The notes beneath the pieces are model-generated. The model was not told the origin of the DNA, did no database searches, and saw only the letters and a list, made by a program, of their open reading frames with translations. DNA of 64,000 bases from Lichenicola sp050954785 (GTDB lineage: Bacteria; Pseudomonadota; Alphaproteobacteria; Acetobacterales; Acetobacteraceae), in assembly GCA_050954785.1 (NCBI GenBank), contig JBPBQO010000093.1:62001-126000 (forward strand), in the 5' to 3' direction. A program made the position numbers and the translations under genes. Shown piece by piece: positions 27,342-35,045 of the stretch. The stretch's first letter is position 1; the number at the start of each line of letters is the position of its first letter.

Positions 27342-28844
27342 ATGCGCATCGAACACGGGCAGGCCGACACTGCGGGCGTTTCGTCGGACGCGGACGGTCC
27401 GGTCGTGGTCTACGGGGACTACACGGCAACGAGAGGCGTCCCGGTCTGGGTGGAAGTGGATAGCCGGCTCGACCCAAGCGGCGGCTTCTTTCCGGTCGAT
27501 GCCACGCTCGACATCCGGGCCACCAAACAACAGGCGCGCATCGACGACTATGCGCTCGGAAAAGTGAAGATACTCGGAGGCGTTGGTGGAACCATCGACG
27601 TACAGGTGCCGGATACCCGCGACAGCACGTCCATCGACATAGAAGATGGTGGCCACACCGCGTGGGCCATAACTATGGATGGGAATTCGGGCGGGATTTT
27701 CACACTCGGCTCCGGTCCTCATGACATCAGCGCGACAGGATTTGCTGCCAGCTTCTCCGGCAGTTCAGGATACCAAGATCTTAGCGTTGATCTTTATGCC
27801 GCAACGGTTCACCTGGGTGGATCGCATAACTTGATTCAGGTAGGTGACCAGAATTCCTATCTGAACGGCTCCGAATTTCAGAATTTCCTCGAAGTCGTTA
27901 CGCCTGGCTCTTTCAACACCATCGTCAACCTAGGCGACCCACAGCAATTCGCCAATACGAGCGGTGCCTCCATAACAAGCGGCGCCTACTCGACGGTTTC
28001 AGGCTTCGATGATGCCACCATCAACGTCGGTGCGAAATCGTTCCTGTCCGGCTCATTCACCAACGTGACCATAACCGCGGGCGCGCAAACGGTCATCGGC
28101 GATCTCTACGAGTCCTCCGTCACTTCGGGTGCCAAGTCCACCTTCGGCATTATCTCGGAAACCGGGATGACGCTGGAGCGCGACTGTTCCATTCAGAAGC
28201 TGGACAACTACTCTTTCGTGGACACCGCCAATGGGCTGACGGTGGGAACATTCGGCGGCGATTCCCAGATCAAGGGAGCCGGCATCGTCAGCATCGTCGA
28301 TGCGGTGCAGGGCAGATACGATGCCGGCACTTCGTCTAACCTCGTTTCCGCGCAGAAGGTCTTCGCGCAGTTTGGCGATGCGGACCGCAACGCCTCGGCG
28401 GCGTTCGCCGCGACGAGCCGCGGGTCCCTGGTCACCGGCGGCCAGGGCACCCAGGTGGCAACGAACATCGGCCCATCCGGCATGACCTTCATTTCCGCCG
28501 CAAGCAACGCCGGCGGCGTGTTCACGGCCGTGGGCGACGGGGATCACGATACGTTCGTGGCGCACAGCGCGATGACCATGACCGGCGGGACCGGCGCATC
28601 CAACCTCTTCGACATCGTTGCAGGCGTCTCGGCCCGGGACCTCGTCACCGACTTCGCCGCAGCTGCCGGCAACAGGATCAAGCTGGACGGCTTCAACCTC
28701 ACAGAAAGCGGCCTGTCCAACATCCTGGCGCACGCCACCGGTTCAACGGCGGGGCTCGTCTTGCATGTCGATTCCGGCACGACGCTGACCCTGGCCGGCG
28801 TCGCGCCAGGGCACATCGGCAACGCCAGTTTCATCCTCGGCTGA
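27342..28844 (+). CDS. Beta-rich repeat protein, probably secreted, function unknown
   Basis: A 500-aa protein without a signal peptide. It is rich in Gly, Ser, Thr, Asp and Asn and poor in Cys and Lys. Strand-turn patterns repeat every 18-22 residues (for example SGASITSGAYSTVSGFDD, then ATINVGAKSFLSGSFTN, then VTITAGAQTVIGDLYES), which suggests a beta-helix. The C terminus (GDGDHDTFVAHSAMTMTGG, then NLFDIVAG, DLVTDFAAAAGNRIKLDGFN, and a final hydrophobic GNASFILG) resembles the tail of type I secreted proteins. AGGAGG lies 5 nt before the ATG. It lies between an ISL3 remnant and an IS66 remnant, so transfer is possible. No secretion genes are adjacent. Confidence 0.75.
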   Translation: MRIEHGQADTAGVSSDADGPVVVYGDYTATRGVPVWVEVDSRLDPSGGFFPVDATLDIRATKQQARIDDYALGKVKILGGVGGTIDVQVPDTRDSTSIDIEDGGHTAWAITMDGNSGGIFTLGSGPHDISATGFAASFSGSSGYQDLSVDLYAATVHLGGSHNLIQVGDQNSYLNGSEFQNFLEVVTPGSFNTIVNLGDPQQFANTSGASITSGAYSTVSGFDDATINVGAKSFLSGSFTNVTITAGAQTVIGDLYESSVTSGAKSTFGIISETGMTLERDCSIQKLDNYSFVDTANGLTVGTFGGDSQIKGAGIVSIVDAVQGRYDAGTSSNLVSAQKVFAQFGDADRNASAAFAATSRGSLVTGGQGTQVATNIGPSGMTFISAASNAGGVFTAVGDGDHDTFVAHSAMTMTGGTGASNLFDIVAGVSARDLVTDFAAAAGNRIKLDGFNLTESGLSNILAHATGSTAGLVLHVDSGTTLTLAGVAPGHIGNASFILG

Positions 28845-28879
28845 CCAGCTGGGACCTTCCCGTTGGCGCGCGACTGTTG

Positions 28880-28900
28880 CGCGTCCGGGAACCGGACGCG
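28880..28900. terminator. Possible terminator hairpin
   Basis: CGCGTCCGG and CCGGACGCG form a 9-bp perfect stem around GAA, 35 bp after the stop of the beta-rich protein gene. No T tract follows, so it may act only as an mRNA 3' end structure. Confidence 0.45.
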
Positions 28901-28964
28901 TGCATAGCCCACGGCGGCTAGCTGTCTGGTTGTGCGACGTCCTTTGCGTTTCGACGCGGTAAAT

Positions 28965-29127
28965 TCACCCCTTGCTGCCGGCGAACAGGCTGTTCTTGCG
29001 CCCCAACGCGATCGGCCGGATCGCCTGCTCAACCGGGTCAGTGTCCGGGTCGATGCGTTCATCGTCCAGGATCGAGCCGCAGAGCGGATCGCCTCAACCA
29101 GCCAGCTCCGACCCGGCAGCAGTTCAC
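28965..29127 (-). pseudogene. IS66-family transposase remnant (C-terminal end)
   Basis: The reverse strand reads LPGRSWLVEAIRSAARS and then, after a frameshift, ILDDERIDPDTDPVEQAIRP followed by IALGRKNSLFAGSKG and a stop at 28965. IS66 TnpC proteins carry exactly this order (PGRSxLAxAIRYAL, then LDDGRIxxDxNPVERAIRPxALGRKNxLFAGS). Only the last 50 or so codons remain, with the catalytic Glu region (PVEQAIRP). The flanking 29128-29382 contains nothing I can support as a gene. Confidence 0.8.
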
Positions 29128-29382
29128 AAAGACGTACCGATGCCGAGGACCGGCTAAACCCGGACAATTCGGTCGATCAATGACCAACTTACCGTCGATC
29201 GGCAGAGGCACCGCAGCTGTCAGCCCTGGTTGATCCACCGAACGTCAAGATGCGGCCCTCGCACGCTTACCCTTGTTATGCCTCCAGCCGGGATCGGGTC
29301 GTGTGGCACCCTTCGGCGGTCGTGACCCCCATCATCGCGAGAAGTATCATGCCGCACTGGAACCTCGGACTGTCTGCGGATC

Positions 29383-30180
29383 TCAATCCAGTTCAGGATC
29401 CTCATCGAGCGTTCCGACCTCGATGACGCCGTCGATGTCGCTGAGCCGGGCGATCAGGTGCGAGACCGGGCGCTTGCCCTTCACCTGCATCCGCAACGTC
29501 ACGATGCCCGGCATCCGTGCGGTGGTCTGTTCCAGCGCATCGAATTCGGCCCCCTCGATGTCTGCGGCGTCGCGCGCCGCCTCTCTGACTTCCAATGGCT
29601 GCTCCGGCCGGTCGAGCCTCACCTGGTTGATCGCGAACCTGAGCTCGGTGCAGCGGATCAGGATGGTGCGCAGCAGGCCGCGCCCGTCCCGATAGGAGAT
29701 CGCGATCTCGCTGGTGGTCCGATGGTTCTGCTTCAGCCGCCGTACCAGGCTCGGAAAGCCCAGCATGATGACGAAATGGGCGATCGTCGTCGCGACTGCC
29801 AGGATCGGCAGCCCGGCGCCGCAGGCCATGCCGAGCGCTGCCGTGAGCCAGACCGATGCCGCCGTCGTCAGCCCGCGCACCATGTCGTGCCGCATGAAAA
29901 TCACGCCGCCGCCGATGAAGCCGATACCGGACACCACCTGCGCCGCGATCCGCGACGGGTCGAGCACGACCCGGCTCGGCATCAGGACGTTGGTGAAGCC
30001 ATATTTGGAGATCAGCATGAACAGCGCCGCCGCCACGCCCACCGAGGTGTAGGTGCGCAGGCCGGCGCTTTTCTGACGGACTTCCCGCTCGAGCCCGACC
30101 AGTGCCGACAGCACGAACGCCATGCCCAGCTCGCCGAGCTGTAGCCACCCCTGGCCGGTGAGGTCGAAAAACCCTGGCAT
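29383..30180 (-). CDS. MgtC/SapB family protein
   Basis: A 265-aa protein with four or five N-terminal helices and a soluble C-terminal domain. It has the MgtC core: LGELGMAFVLSALVGLEREVRQKSAGLRTYTSVGVAAALFMLIS, then VVSGIGFIGGGVIFMRHDMVRGLTTAASVWLTAALGMACGAG. MgtC proteins are linked to growth in low magnesium and to inhibition of F-ATPase in pathogens; the role here is unknown. The ATG at 30180 has GGAG 5 nt upstream; an in-frame GTG lies 6 bp earlier. It diverges from the amidohydrolase gene. Confidence 0.92.
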   Translation of the reverse strand: MPGFFDLTGQGWLQLGELGMAFVLSALVGLEREVRQKSAGLRTYTSVGVAAALFMLISKYGFTNVLMPSRVVLDPSRIAAQVVSGIGFIGGGVIFMRHDMVRGLTTAASVWLTAALGMACGAGLPILAVATTIAHFVIMLGFPSLVRRLKQNHRTTSEIAISYRDGRGLLRTILIRCTELRFAINQVRLDRPEQPLEVREAARDAADIEGAEFDALEQTTARMPGIVTLRMQVKGKRPVSHLIARLSDIDGVIEVGTLDEDPELD

Positions 30181-30242
30181 AGTCACTCCATCGCGGCATC
30201 AGCGCCGTCCGGCCGGCGTCGGCCAGCGACTTGCATAGGCGG

Positions 30243-31742
30243 ATGCAACGGGACAGGACAGGCACGTTGCATACAAGCATTTCGGCGGTCGCGTTGCGTT
30301 GCGCGGCATGGATCGCCCTGGCCGTCTCGATCCTGTTGGCGCTTTATGGCGTCGATGCACGTGCCGCCGCCTCCTGCAGCATCACGCAAGGCAACGGCGT
30401 TCCGCGCAGCCTGCTCATCCGCGCCGTCATCCTGACCCCGGAACGCGCCATCCCCGGCGGCGAGGTGCTCGTCGACACGACCGGCCGGATCACCTGCGTC
30501 GGGCAGTCCTGCACCGCGCAGGCGAACGGCGCCACGATCCTGGACTGTCCCGCCGAAATCCTGTCCCCCGGCCTGATCAACACCCACGACCATATCGACT
30601 ACACCGGCATCGCGCCGCGCCCCGATACCGGCGAGCGATACGAACACCGTCATGAATGGCGCAAGGGCCTCGACGGACACCATGCCCTCGAAGACTTCAA
30701 GCCAGATCGCGACCCGCGCGTAATCGCCTGGGGCGAACTCCGTTTTCTGGTTGGCGGCGCGACCTCGACGGTCGGCGAAAGAATGGCGCCCGGCCTGCTG
30801 CGCAATCTCGATTTCGCAGCCGGACTGGAGGGCCTGCCGGTGCATCCGGCGACCTACCGCATCTTCCCGCTCGACGATGCGGCCGGGATCATGCGGGTGC
30901 ATGACTGCAACTACGGACACCACCCCGCGACGCATGACGAGGTTGCCGCCAGCAGTGCCTTTCTCGCGCACGTATCGGAAGGCCGCGACGAGGCCGCCCG
31001 CAACGAGTTCCGCTGCGAAAGCTCGCGCACCTACGACACCAGCCCGCTCGCCGGCGGGGGAGGCACCGCCAACGACTGGATCATGCCGCAGGCCACCCTG
31101 ATCCATGCGGTCGCACTGACGAAGCAGGACCTCGAACTGGTCGCGCAACGACATGCCGGCATCGTCTGGTCGCCGCGAAGCAATCTGGCACTGTATGGCA
31201 AGACGCTCGACGTCGTGGAGGCGCACCGTCTCGGCATCACGCTGGCACTCGGCTCGGACTGGCTGCCGTCCGGCTCGATGAACCTGAACCGCGAACTCGC
31301 CTGCGCGGTGCATTACAACCGCGCCGTCCTGCACGATGCACTGAGCAATCACGACCTATGGCGCATGGTCACGATCGACGCCGCCCGCGTGGTGCATGAC
31401 GATGCAGTAATCGGCAGCATCGCCGTCGGAAAAGTTGCCGACCTGGCCTTGTTCGACGCCTACGGCAGCGATCCCTACGCAGCCGTCGTGCAGGCGAGCC
31501 CGGCAACCGTCGCACTCGTGCTGCGCGGCGGAACCATCCTGTATGGCAAGCCGGACATCGTCGATGCGCTACGGCCCGGTTGTGGAACGCTGGACGTCGC
31601 CGGCAACGCCAGGCGCGTATGTTCCGAACCAGGCCGACCGGATATCGCCACGTTGCAGGCATTCGCTACAGGACGTGCGCTCTATCCTGTCGCCTTCGAC
31701 GGCACCCCGTTGAACGAGCCGCCCTGCGAGACACGTGGATAA
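30243..31742 (+). CDS. Amidohydrolase family protein, exported
   Basis: A 499-aa metal-dependent hydrolase with an N-terminal membrane or signal segment (AAWIALAVSILLALYGVDARAAA). The metal-binding THDHID follows SPGLIN near residue 110, further histidines are in LAHVSEG and ATLIHAVAL, and the conserved Asp is in LALGSDWLPSGSMN. The C terminus has GSIAVGKVADLALFDA, normal for the family. Substrate unknown. Start: an ATG at 30243 or a TTG 12 bp upstream; the ribosome site is weak. Downstream a short hairpin at 31750-31770 (CCAACGGT/ACCGTTTGG) may end the transcript. Confidence 0.9.
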   Translation: MQRDRTGTLHTSISAVALRCAAWIALAVSILLALYGVDARAAASCSITQGNGVPRSLLIRAVILTPERAIPGGEVLVDTTGRITCVGQSCTAQANGATILDCPAEILSPGLINTHDHIDYTGIAPRPDTGERYEHRHEWRKGLDGHHALEDFKPDRDPRVIAWGELRFLVGGATSTVGERMAPGLLRNLDFAAGLEGLPVHPATYRIFPLDDAAGIMRVHDCNYGHHPATHDEVAASSAFLAHVSEGRDEAARNEFRCESSRTYDTSPLAGGGGTANDWIMPQATLIHAVALTKQDLELVAQRHAGIVWSPRSNLALYGKTLDVVEAHRLGITLALGSDWLPSGSMNLNRELACAVHYNRAVLHDALSNHDLWRMVTIDAARVVHDDAVIGSIAVGKVADLALFDAYGSDPYAAVVQASPATVALVLRGGTILYGKPDIVDALRPGCGTLDVAGNARRVCSEPGRPDIATLQAFATGRALYPVAFDGTPLNEPPCETRG

Positions 31743-31887
31743 ACCACGCCAACGGTTCTCACCGTTTGGTCCCCAACGATCTACGTTGCTGCGTGGATCG
31801 CTACTGTAACGATACTGTCATGTTTATCTTGACCGGCACGCGAACCGATGACGCATCTTCGTCCCGTCAGCCTGACCGGACTTTCTC

Positions 31888-33168
31888 TCAGGCCGCCATC
31901 GCCGCAGCCCGCGCGGCGAGCTTCTCTTCCTCGGTCCAGATTTTCCGCTCGCGCTTGATCACCGGCTTGATTTCCTTGACCGGCCCACCGCCCAGCACGG
32001 GTGCGCGCATGGTCGAGTTCCGCGCCGCTTCCGAATGCCACTGGTGATCGGCCTGGACGGTCAGCGCGCGACCGATTTCGCGCTCCACATCATGCAGCCA
32101 GGCACGCTGCTCGACATCGCAGAGCGTGATGGCGAAGCCGCTGCGCCCTGCGCGGCCGGTGCGGCCTATGCGGTGGACATAGCTTTCCGGCAGGCTCGGC
32201 AGGTCGTGGTTGAAAACATGCGTTACCGTGTCGACGTCGATGCCGCGCGCTGCGATATCGGTCGCCACCAGGACCTGCACGGTTCCGGCGCGGAAGGCGT
32301 CCAGCGCGCGTTCCCGCTGGCCCTGCGACCTGTTGCCGTGCAGGGCCTCGGCAGTGATGCCCGCCCCGGTGATGAAGGCGCAGACTTCGTTGGCAATGTT
32401 CTTCTGCAGCGTGAAGACCACGGCCTGGCCGATCCCCGGCGTTTGCAGCAGCGCCAGCAGCGCCGCCTTCTTGTTGGCCGCATCGATGAACATGACCGAC
32501 TGCTCGATCCGGTCGACGGTGGTCGAGGGTGGAGCGATCTCGATCTTCGCCGGATCGCGCAGGAGGCTCTCGGCCAGCGAAGCGATGGATTTCGGCATCG
32601 TCGCCGAGAACAGCAGCGTATGCCGATCCTTCGGCAGCGTCGCGACGATACGCTCGATCGGCTTGGCAAAGCCCATATCGAGCATCTGATCGGCCTCATC
32701 CAGCACCAGCGCCTCGAGCTGCGACAGGTCGCAGAGGCCCTGGTCGATCAGATCCAGCAACCGCCCAGGGGCTGCCACGATGATGTCCACTCCGGCCTTG
32801 AGCGCATTGACCTGGTGGAACTGACTGACGCCGCCGAAGATCGTTGTCACGCTGAGCTGCAGATGGCGACCAAAGGTCTCGAAGCCGGCGGCGATCTGAG
32901 AGACCAGTTCGCGCGTGGGTGCCAGGACCAGGATTCGGGCACCGCCCTTGGGCGCCGGCCGGGGAGCCATGGACAGGCGATGCAGCAGCGGCAGCGCGAA
33001 GGCGGCGGTCTTGCCTGTGCCGGTCTGGGCCATGCCCAGTACGTCGCGGCCCTCCAGCAGCATCGGGATCGATTGCGCCTGAATAGGAGTGGGCTTGGCA
33101 TACCCTTCCTCGGCCAGTGCGCGAAGCAGGGTCGGCGCCAAGCCGAGATCGGCGAAAGTCAGGGTCAT
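31888..33168 (-). CDS. DEAD-box RNA helicase (RhlE-like)
   Basis: A 426-aa ATP-dependent RNA helicase. All motifs are intact: the Q motif in FADLGLAPTLLRALAEEGYAKPTPIQAQSIP, AQTGTGKT, APTRELVSQI, TPGR equivalent APGRLLDL, DEAD in LVLDEADQMLDMGF, SAT, LVATDIAARGIDV and HRIGRTGRAG. The C-terminal tail ends with a basic stretch and EEEKLAARAAAMAA. The start at 33168 matches the family start (MTLTFADLGL); a longer reading from 33303 is not supported. Such helicases remodel rRNA or mRNA, often at low temperature. Confidence 0.95.
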   Translation of the reverse strand: MTLTFADLGLAPTLLRALAEEGYAKPTPIQAQSIPMLLEGRDVLGMAQTGTGKTAAFALPLLHRLSMAPRPAPKGGARILVLAPTRELVSQIAAGFETFGRHLQLSVTTIFGGVSQFHQVNALKAGVDIIVAAPGRLLDLIDQGLCDLSQLEALVLDEADQMLDMGFAKPIERIVATLPKDRHTLLFSATMPKSIASLAESLLRDPAKIEIAPPSTTVDRIEQSVMFIDAANKKAALLALLQTPGIGQAVVFTLQKNIANEVCAFITGAGITAEALHGNRSQGQRERALDAFRAGTVQVLVATDIAARGIDVDTVTHVFNHDLPSLPESYVHRIGRTGRAGRSGFAITLCDVEQRAWLHDVEREIGRALTVQADHQWHSEAARNSTMRAPVLGGGPVKEIKPVIKRERKIWTEEEKLAARAAAMAA

Positions 33169-33420
33169 GGTCAAGCGGCGCCTCCGGCGCTGAGTAAGGT
33201 TGCGCCTAATCGGGCTTCGCTGGTTCGGGCACGGACCTTTACGGATAATGCTGCACTGCGTCAATGCGGAGAGAAGGGGCGGCGGGTGGCTGTTCTCTCC
33301 CACCCGCGCCTACCGTCGACGCGGCGCAATCGAGGGCATGTTCGGCCGTATGCAGGGTGACGGCAGGTCCGGTCGGAAGCAGTCGGTCTGGGGCCACCCC
33401 TATGGCAACTATCGCAATCG

Positions 33421-33479
33421 TCTAGCAATGTCTAACAAAGTCTAGTATATTTTCCTAGACATTCCTAGAAAAAGCTAGA
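33421..33479. promoter_or_regulatory. Symmetric six-site operator overlapping the ATPase promoter
   Basis: Three direct copies of TCTA(G/A) start at 33421, 33431 and 33441. Three inverted copies of CTAGA end at 33459, 33469 and 33479. Every pair is centred on the same point, 33450, and spacing within each arm is exactly 10 bp. TATATT at 33446-33451, a likely -10 box, sits at the centre. The array ends 23 bp before the ATPase start codon. The arrangement fits cooperative binding of dimers along one face of the helix. Confidence 0.8.
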
Positions 33480-33502
33480 GCGGGATCGCTCGCCGAGGAT
33501 CA

Positions 33503-34666
33503 ATGGACCCGTATCGTAACCCGTTCGCGCCTGGTGCGGGGAGTCGTCCTCCGGAACTTGCAGGTCGAGACGTCATTCTCGACGCGGCCAAGGTTTCTTG
33601 TGGAAGAGCCGTGAACGGGAAAAGTGCACGCTCTATTATGCTGCTCGGCCTGCGCGGTACGGGGAAAACCGTTCTGCTCAACGAAATCGGTCGGAACGCC
33701 GAGCAGGCGGGCCTCCTGGTTTCCAGGGTCGAGTCACCGGAAGGGGAGAGCCTTGCTCGCCTCATTTACCCGGAAATGCGCAAAGTCCTGCGATCGATGT
33801 CTGGAGTGGAAGCAGCAAAACAAATAGCCATCCGCGGTCTCAAGGGGCTGCGGGGCTTTGCCTCGATCTTTAAAATCGAGATGGGCGGTGTGGAAGTCGG
33901 TGTAGAGCCGGAGCCAGGCCTGGCCGACACAGGCGATCTTCAGTACGATCTACCAGATATTTTCATCCTGATCGGGAAGGCTGCTCAGGCTGCAGGACGT
34001 GGCTGGCTACTCCTGATCGATGAAGTGCAATATCTGTCCGAAGCCGACCTGTCGGCATTGATTGTTGCAATTCACCGAATGTCGCAGGAAAACCTGCCTG
34101 TTCTGATGGTCGGCGCAGGTCTTCCGCAAATTGCTCGCTTGGCGGCAGAAGCGAAATCCTATGCAGAACGGCTGTTTCAGTTTCCACCCGTGGGAGCCCT
34201 GGCCCCGCCCTACGCCGGGCTGGCCATTGAAAAGCCGATCATTGACGAAGCGGCCACCATTGCGCCGGAAGCATTACGAACCATCGTCGAGCGTACCAAA
34301 GGTTATCCATTCTTTCTTCAGGAATGGGCTTCTGTAGTCTGGAACAACGCCGAAGGACCGGAAATCACCCTTGCCGATGCGGATCACTCCTACGCTGAGA
34401 CGTTGGCGCTGCTGGACGAAGGGTTTTTCAAGGTGCGGATCGATCGCCTGACGAGGACGGAAATCCAGTTCGTGAGGGCGATGGCGGCACTCGGCGACGG
34501 ACCGTATGCGACGGCAGACGTCGCACAAGCGATGAATCGCAGCCAGAAATCCTTAGGACCGGTACGGGCAACCATCATTACAAAGGGCATGATATACAGC
34601 AGCAATCACGGATATCTGGATTTTAGTGTGCCGCTTTTTGCCGAGTTCATGCGGCGCCAAGCCTGA
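33503..34666 (+). CDS. AAA ATPase with C-terminal winged-helix domain
   Basis: A 387-aa cytoplasmic ATPase of an Orc1/Cdc6-like bacterial family (family recognised, function not established). It opens MDPYRNPFAPGAGSRPPELAGR, a hallmark of the group. Walker A is GLRGTGKT at residues 49-56, Walker B is WLLLIDEVQYLSEAD near residue 170, and sensor 1 lies in NLPVLMVGAGLPQIARL. YPFFLQEWASVVWN and LDEGFFKVRIDRLTRTEIQFVRAM follow. The C terminus (YATADVAQAMNRSQKSLGPVRATIITKGMIY) is a winged helix able to bind DNA. It follows a large operator, so it could control its own promoter. The upstream 33169-33420 holds no supported gene. Confidence 0.88.
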   Translation: MDPYRNPFAPGAGSRPPELAGRDVILDAAKVSCGRAVNGKSARSIMLLGLRGTGKTVLLNEIGRNAEQAGLLVSRVESPEGESLARLIYPEMRKVLRSMSGVEAAKQIAIRGLKGLRGFASIFKIEMGGVEVGVEPEPGLADTGDLQYDLPDIFILIGKAAQAAGRGWLLLIDEVQYLSEADLSALIVAIHRMSQENLPVLMVGAGLPQIARLAAEAKSYAERLFQFPPVGALAPPYAGLAIEKPIIDEAATIAPEALRTIVERTKGYPFFLQEWASVVWNNAEGPEITLADADHSYAETLALLDEGFFKVRIDRLTRTEIQFVRAMAALGDGPYATADVAQAMNRSQKSLGPVRATIITKGMIYSSNHGYLDFSVPLFAEFMRRQA

Positions 34667-34856
34667 GGCCGGACCGTTCGCAGGCCGCCTCCGGTGTCGG
34701 GATCTTATCGATGCTATATCGGTTCCAAGCAGCCTCCATATCATCATAAACGACCAAGCCCTTCTCATGTTCCTCGCCCTTCACGCCATACTGCGTGCTC
34801 TACGCCGTGTTGTTGGCGATGTAGCCAACATAGCGGGCGACTTCCGCAGACGTCAT
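34648..34856 (-). pseudogene. UvrD-like helicase remnant (C-terminal fragment)
   Basis: From an ATG at 34856 the reverse strand reads MTSAEVARYVGYIANNTA, a TAG stop, then STQYGVKGEEHEKGLVVYDDMEAAWNRYS and KIPTPEAACER. The HGVKGEE(F/H)-VLVVYDD part matches a helicase motif region near the C terminus of UvrD-like proteins (the T-H-KG-E-VLVV motif). Both the start of the helicase and its final motifs are missing. It overlaps the end of the AAA ATPase gene by 19 bp on the opposite strand. The remaining 34857-35045 shows no gene. Confidence 0.6.
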
Positions 34857-35045
34857 TTACAACAGCGCGTCTGCGTGTTCTGCAAGCAGACGATAGCAGT
34901 AGGTGTGGCTCGAAGTCTGAACGTGCACGGTTCGCGGTCGAGCTTCCGAAATCGGACCTTCCGTTTCCAGCCAGATTCGGCCGGTCCGGACGACACCGCG
35001 AGTGTCCACTGGTCGAGAGTGGCTATACCGTATGGCTATAAAGCG

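Noticed and set aside
33200..33445. 81-codon frame upstream of the AAA ATPase as a possible antitoxin or partner
   Set aside because: It has no ribosome site or family features and runs into the operator array.
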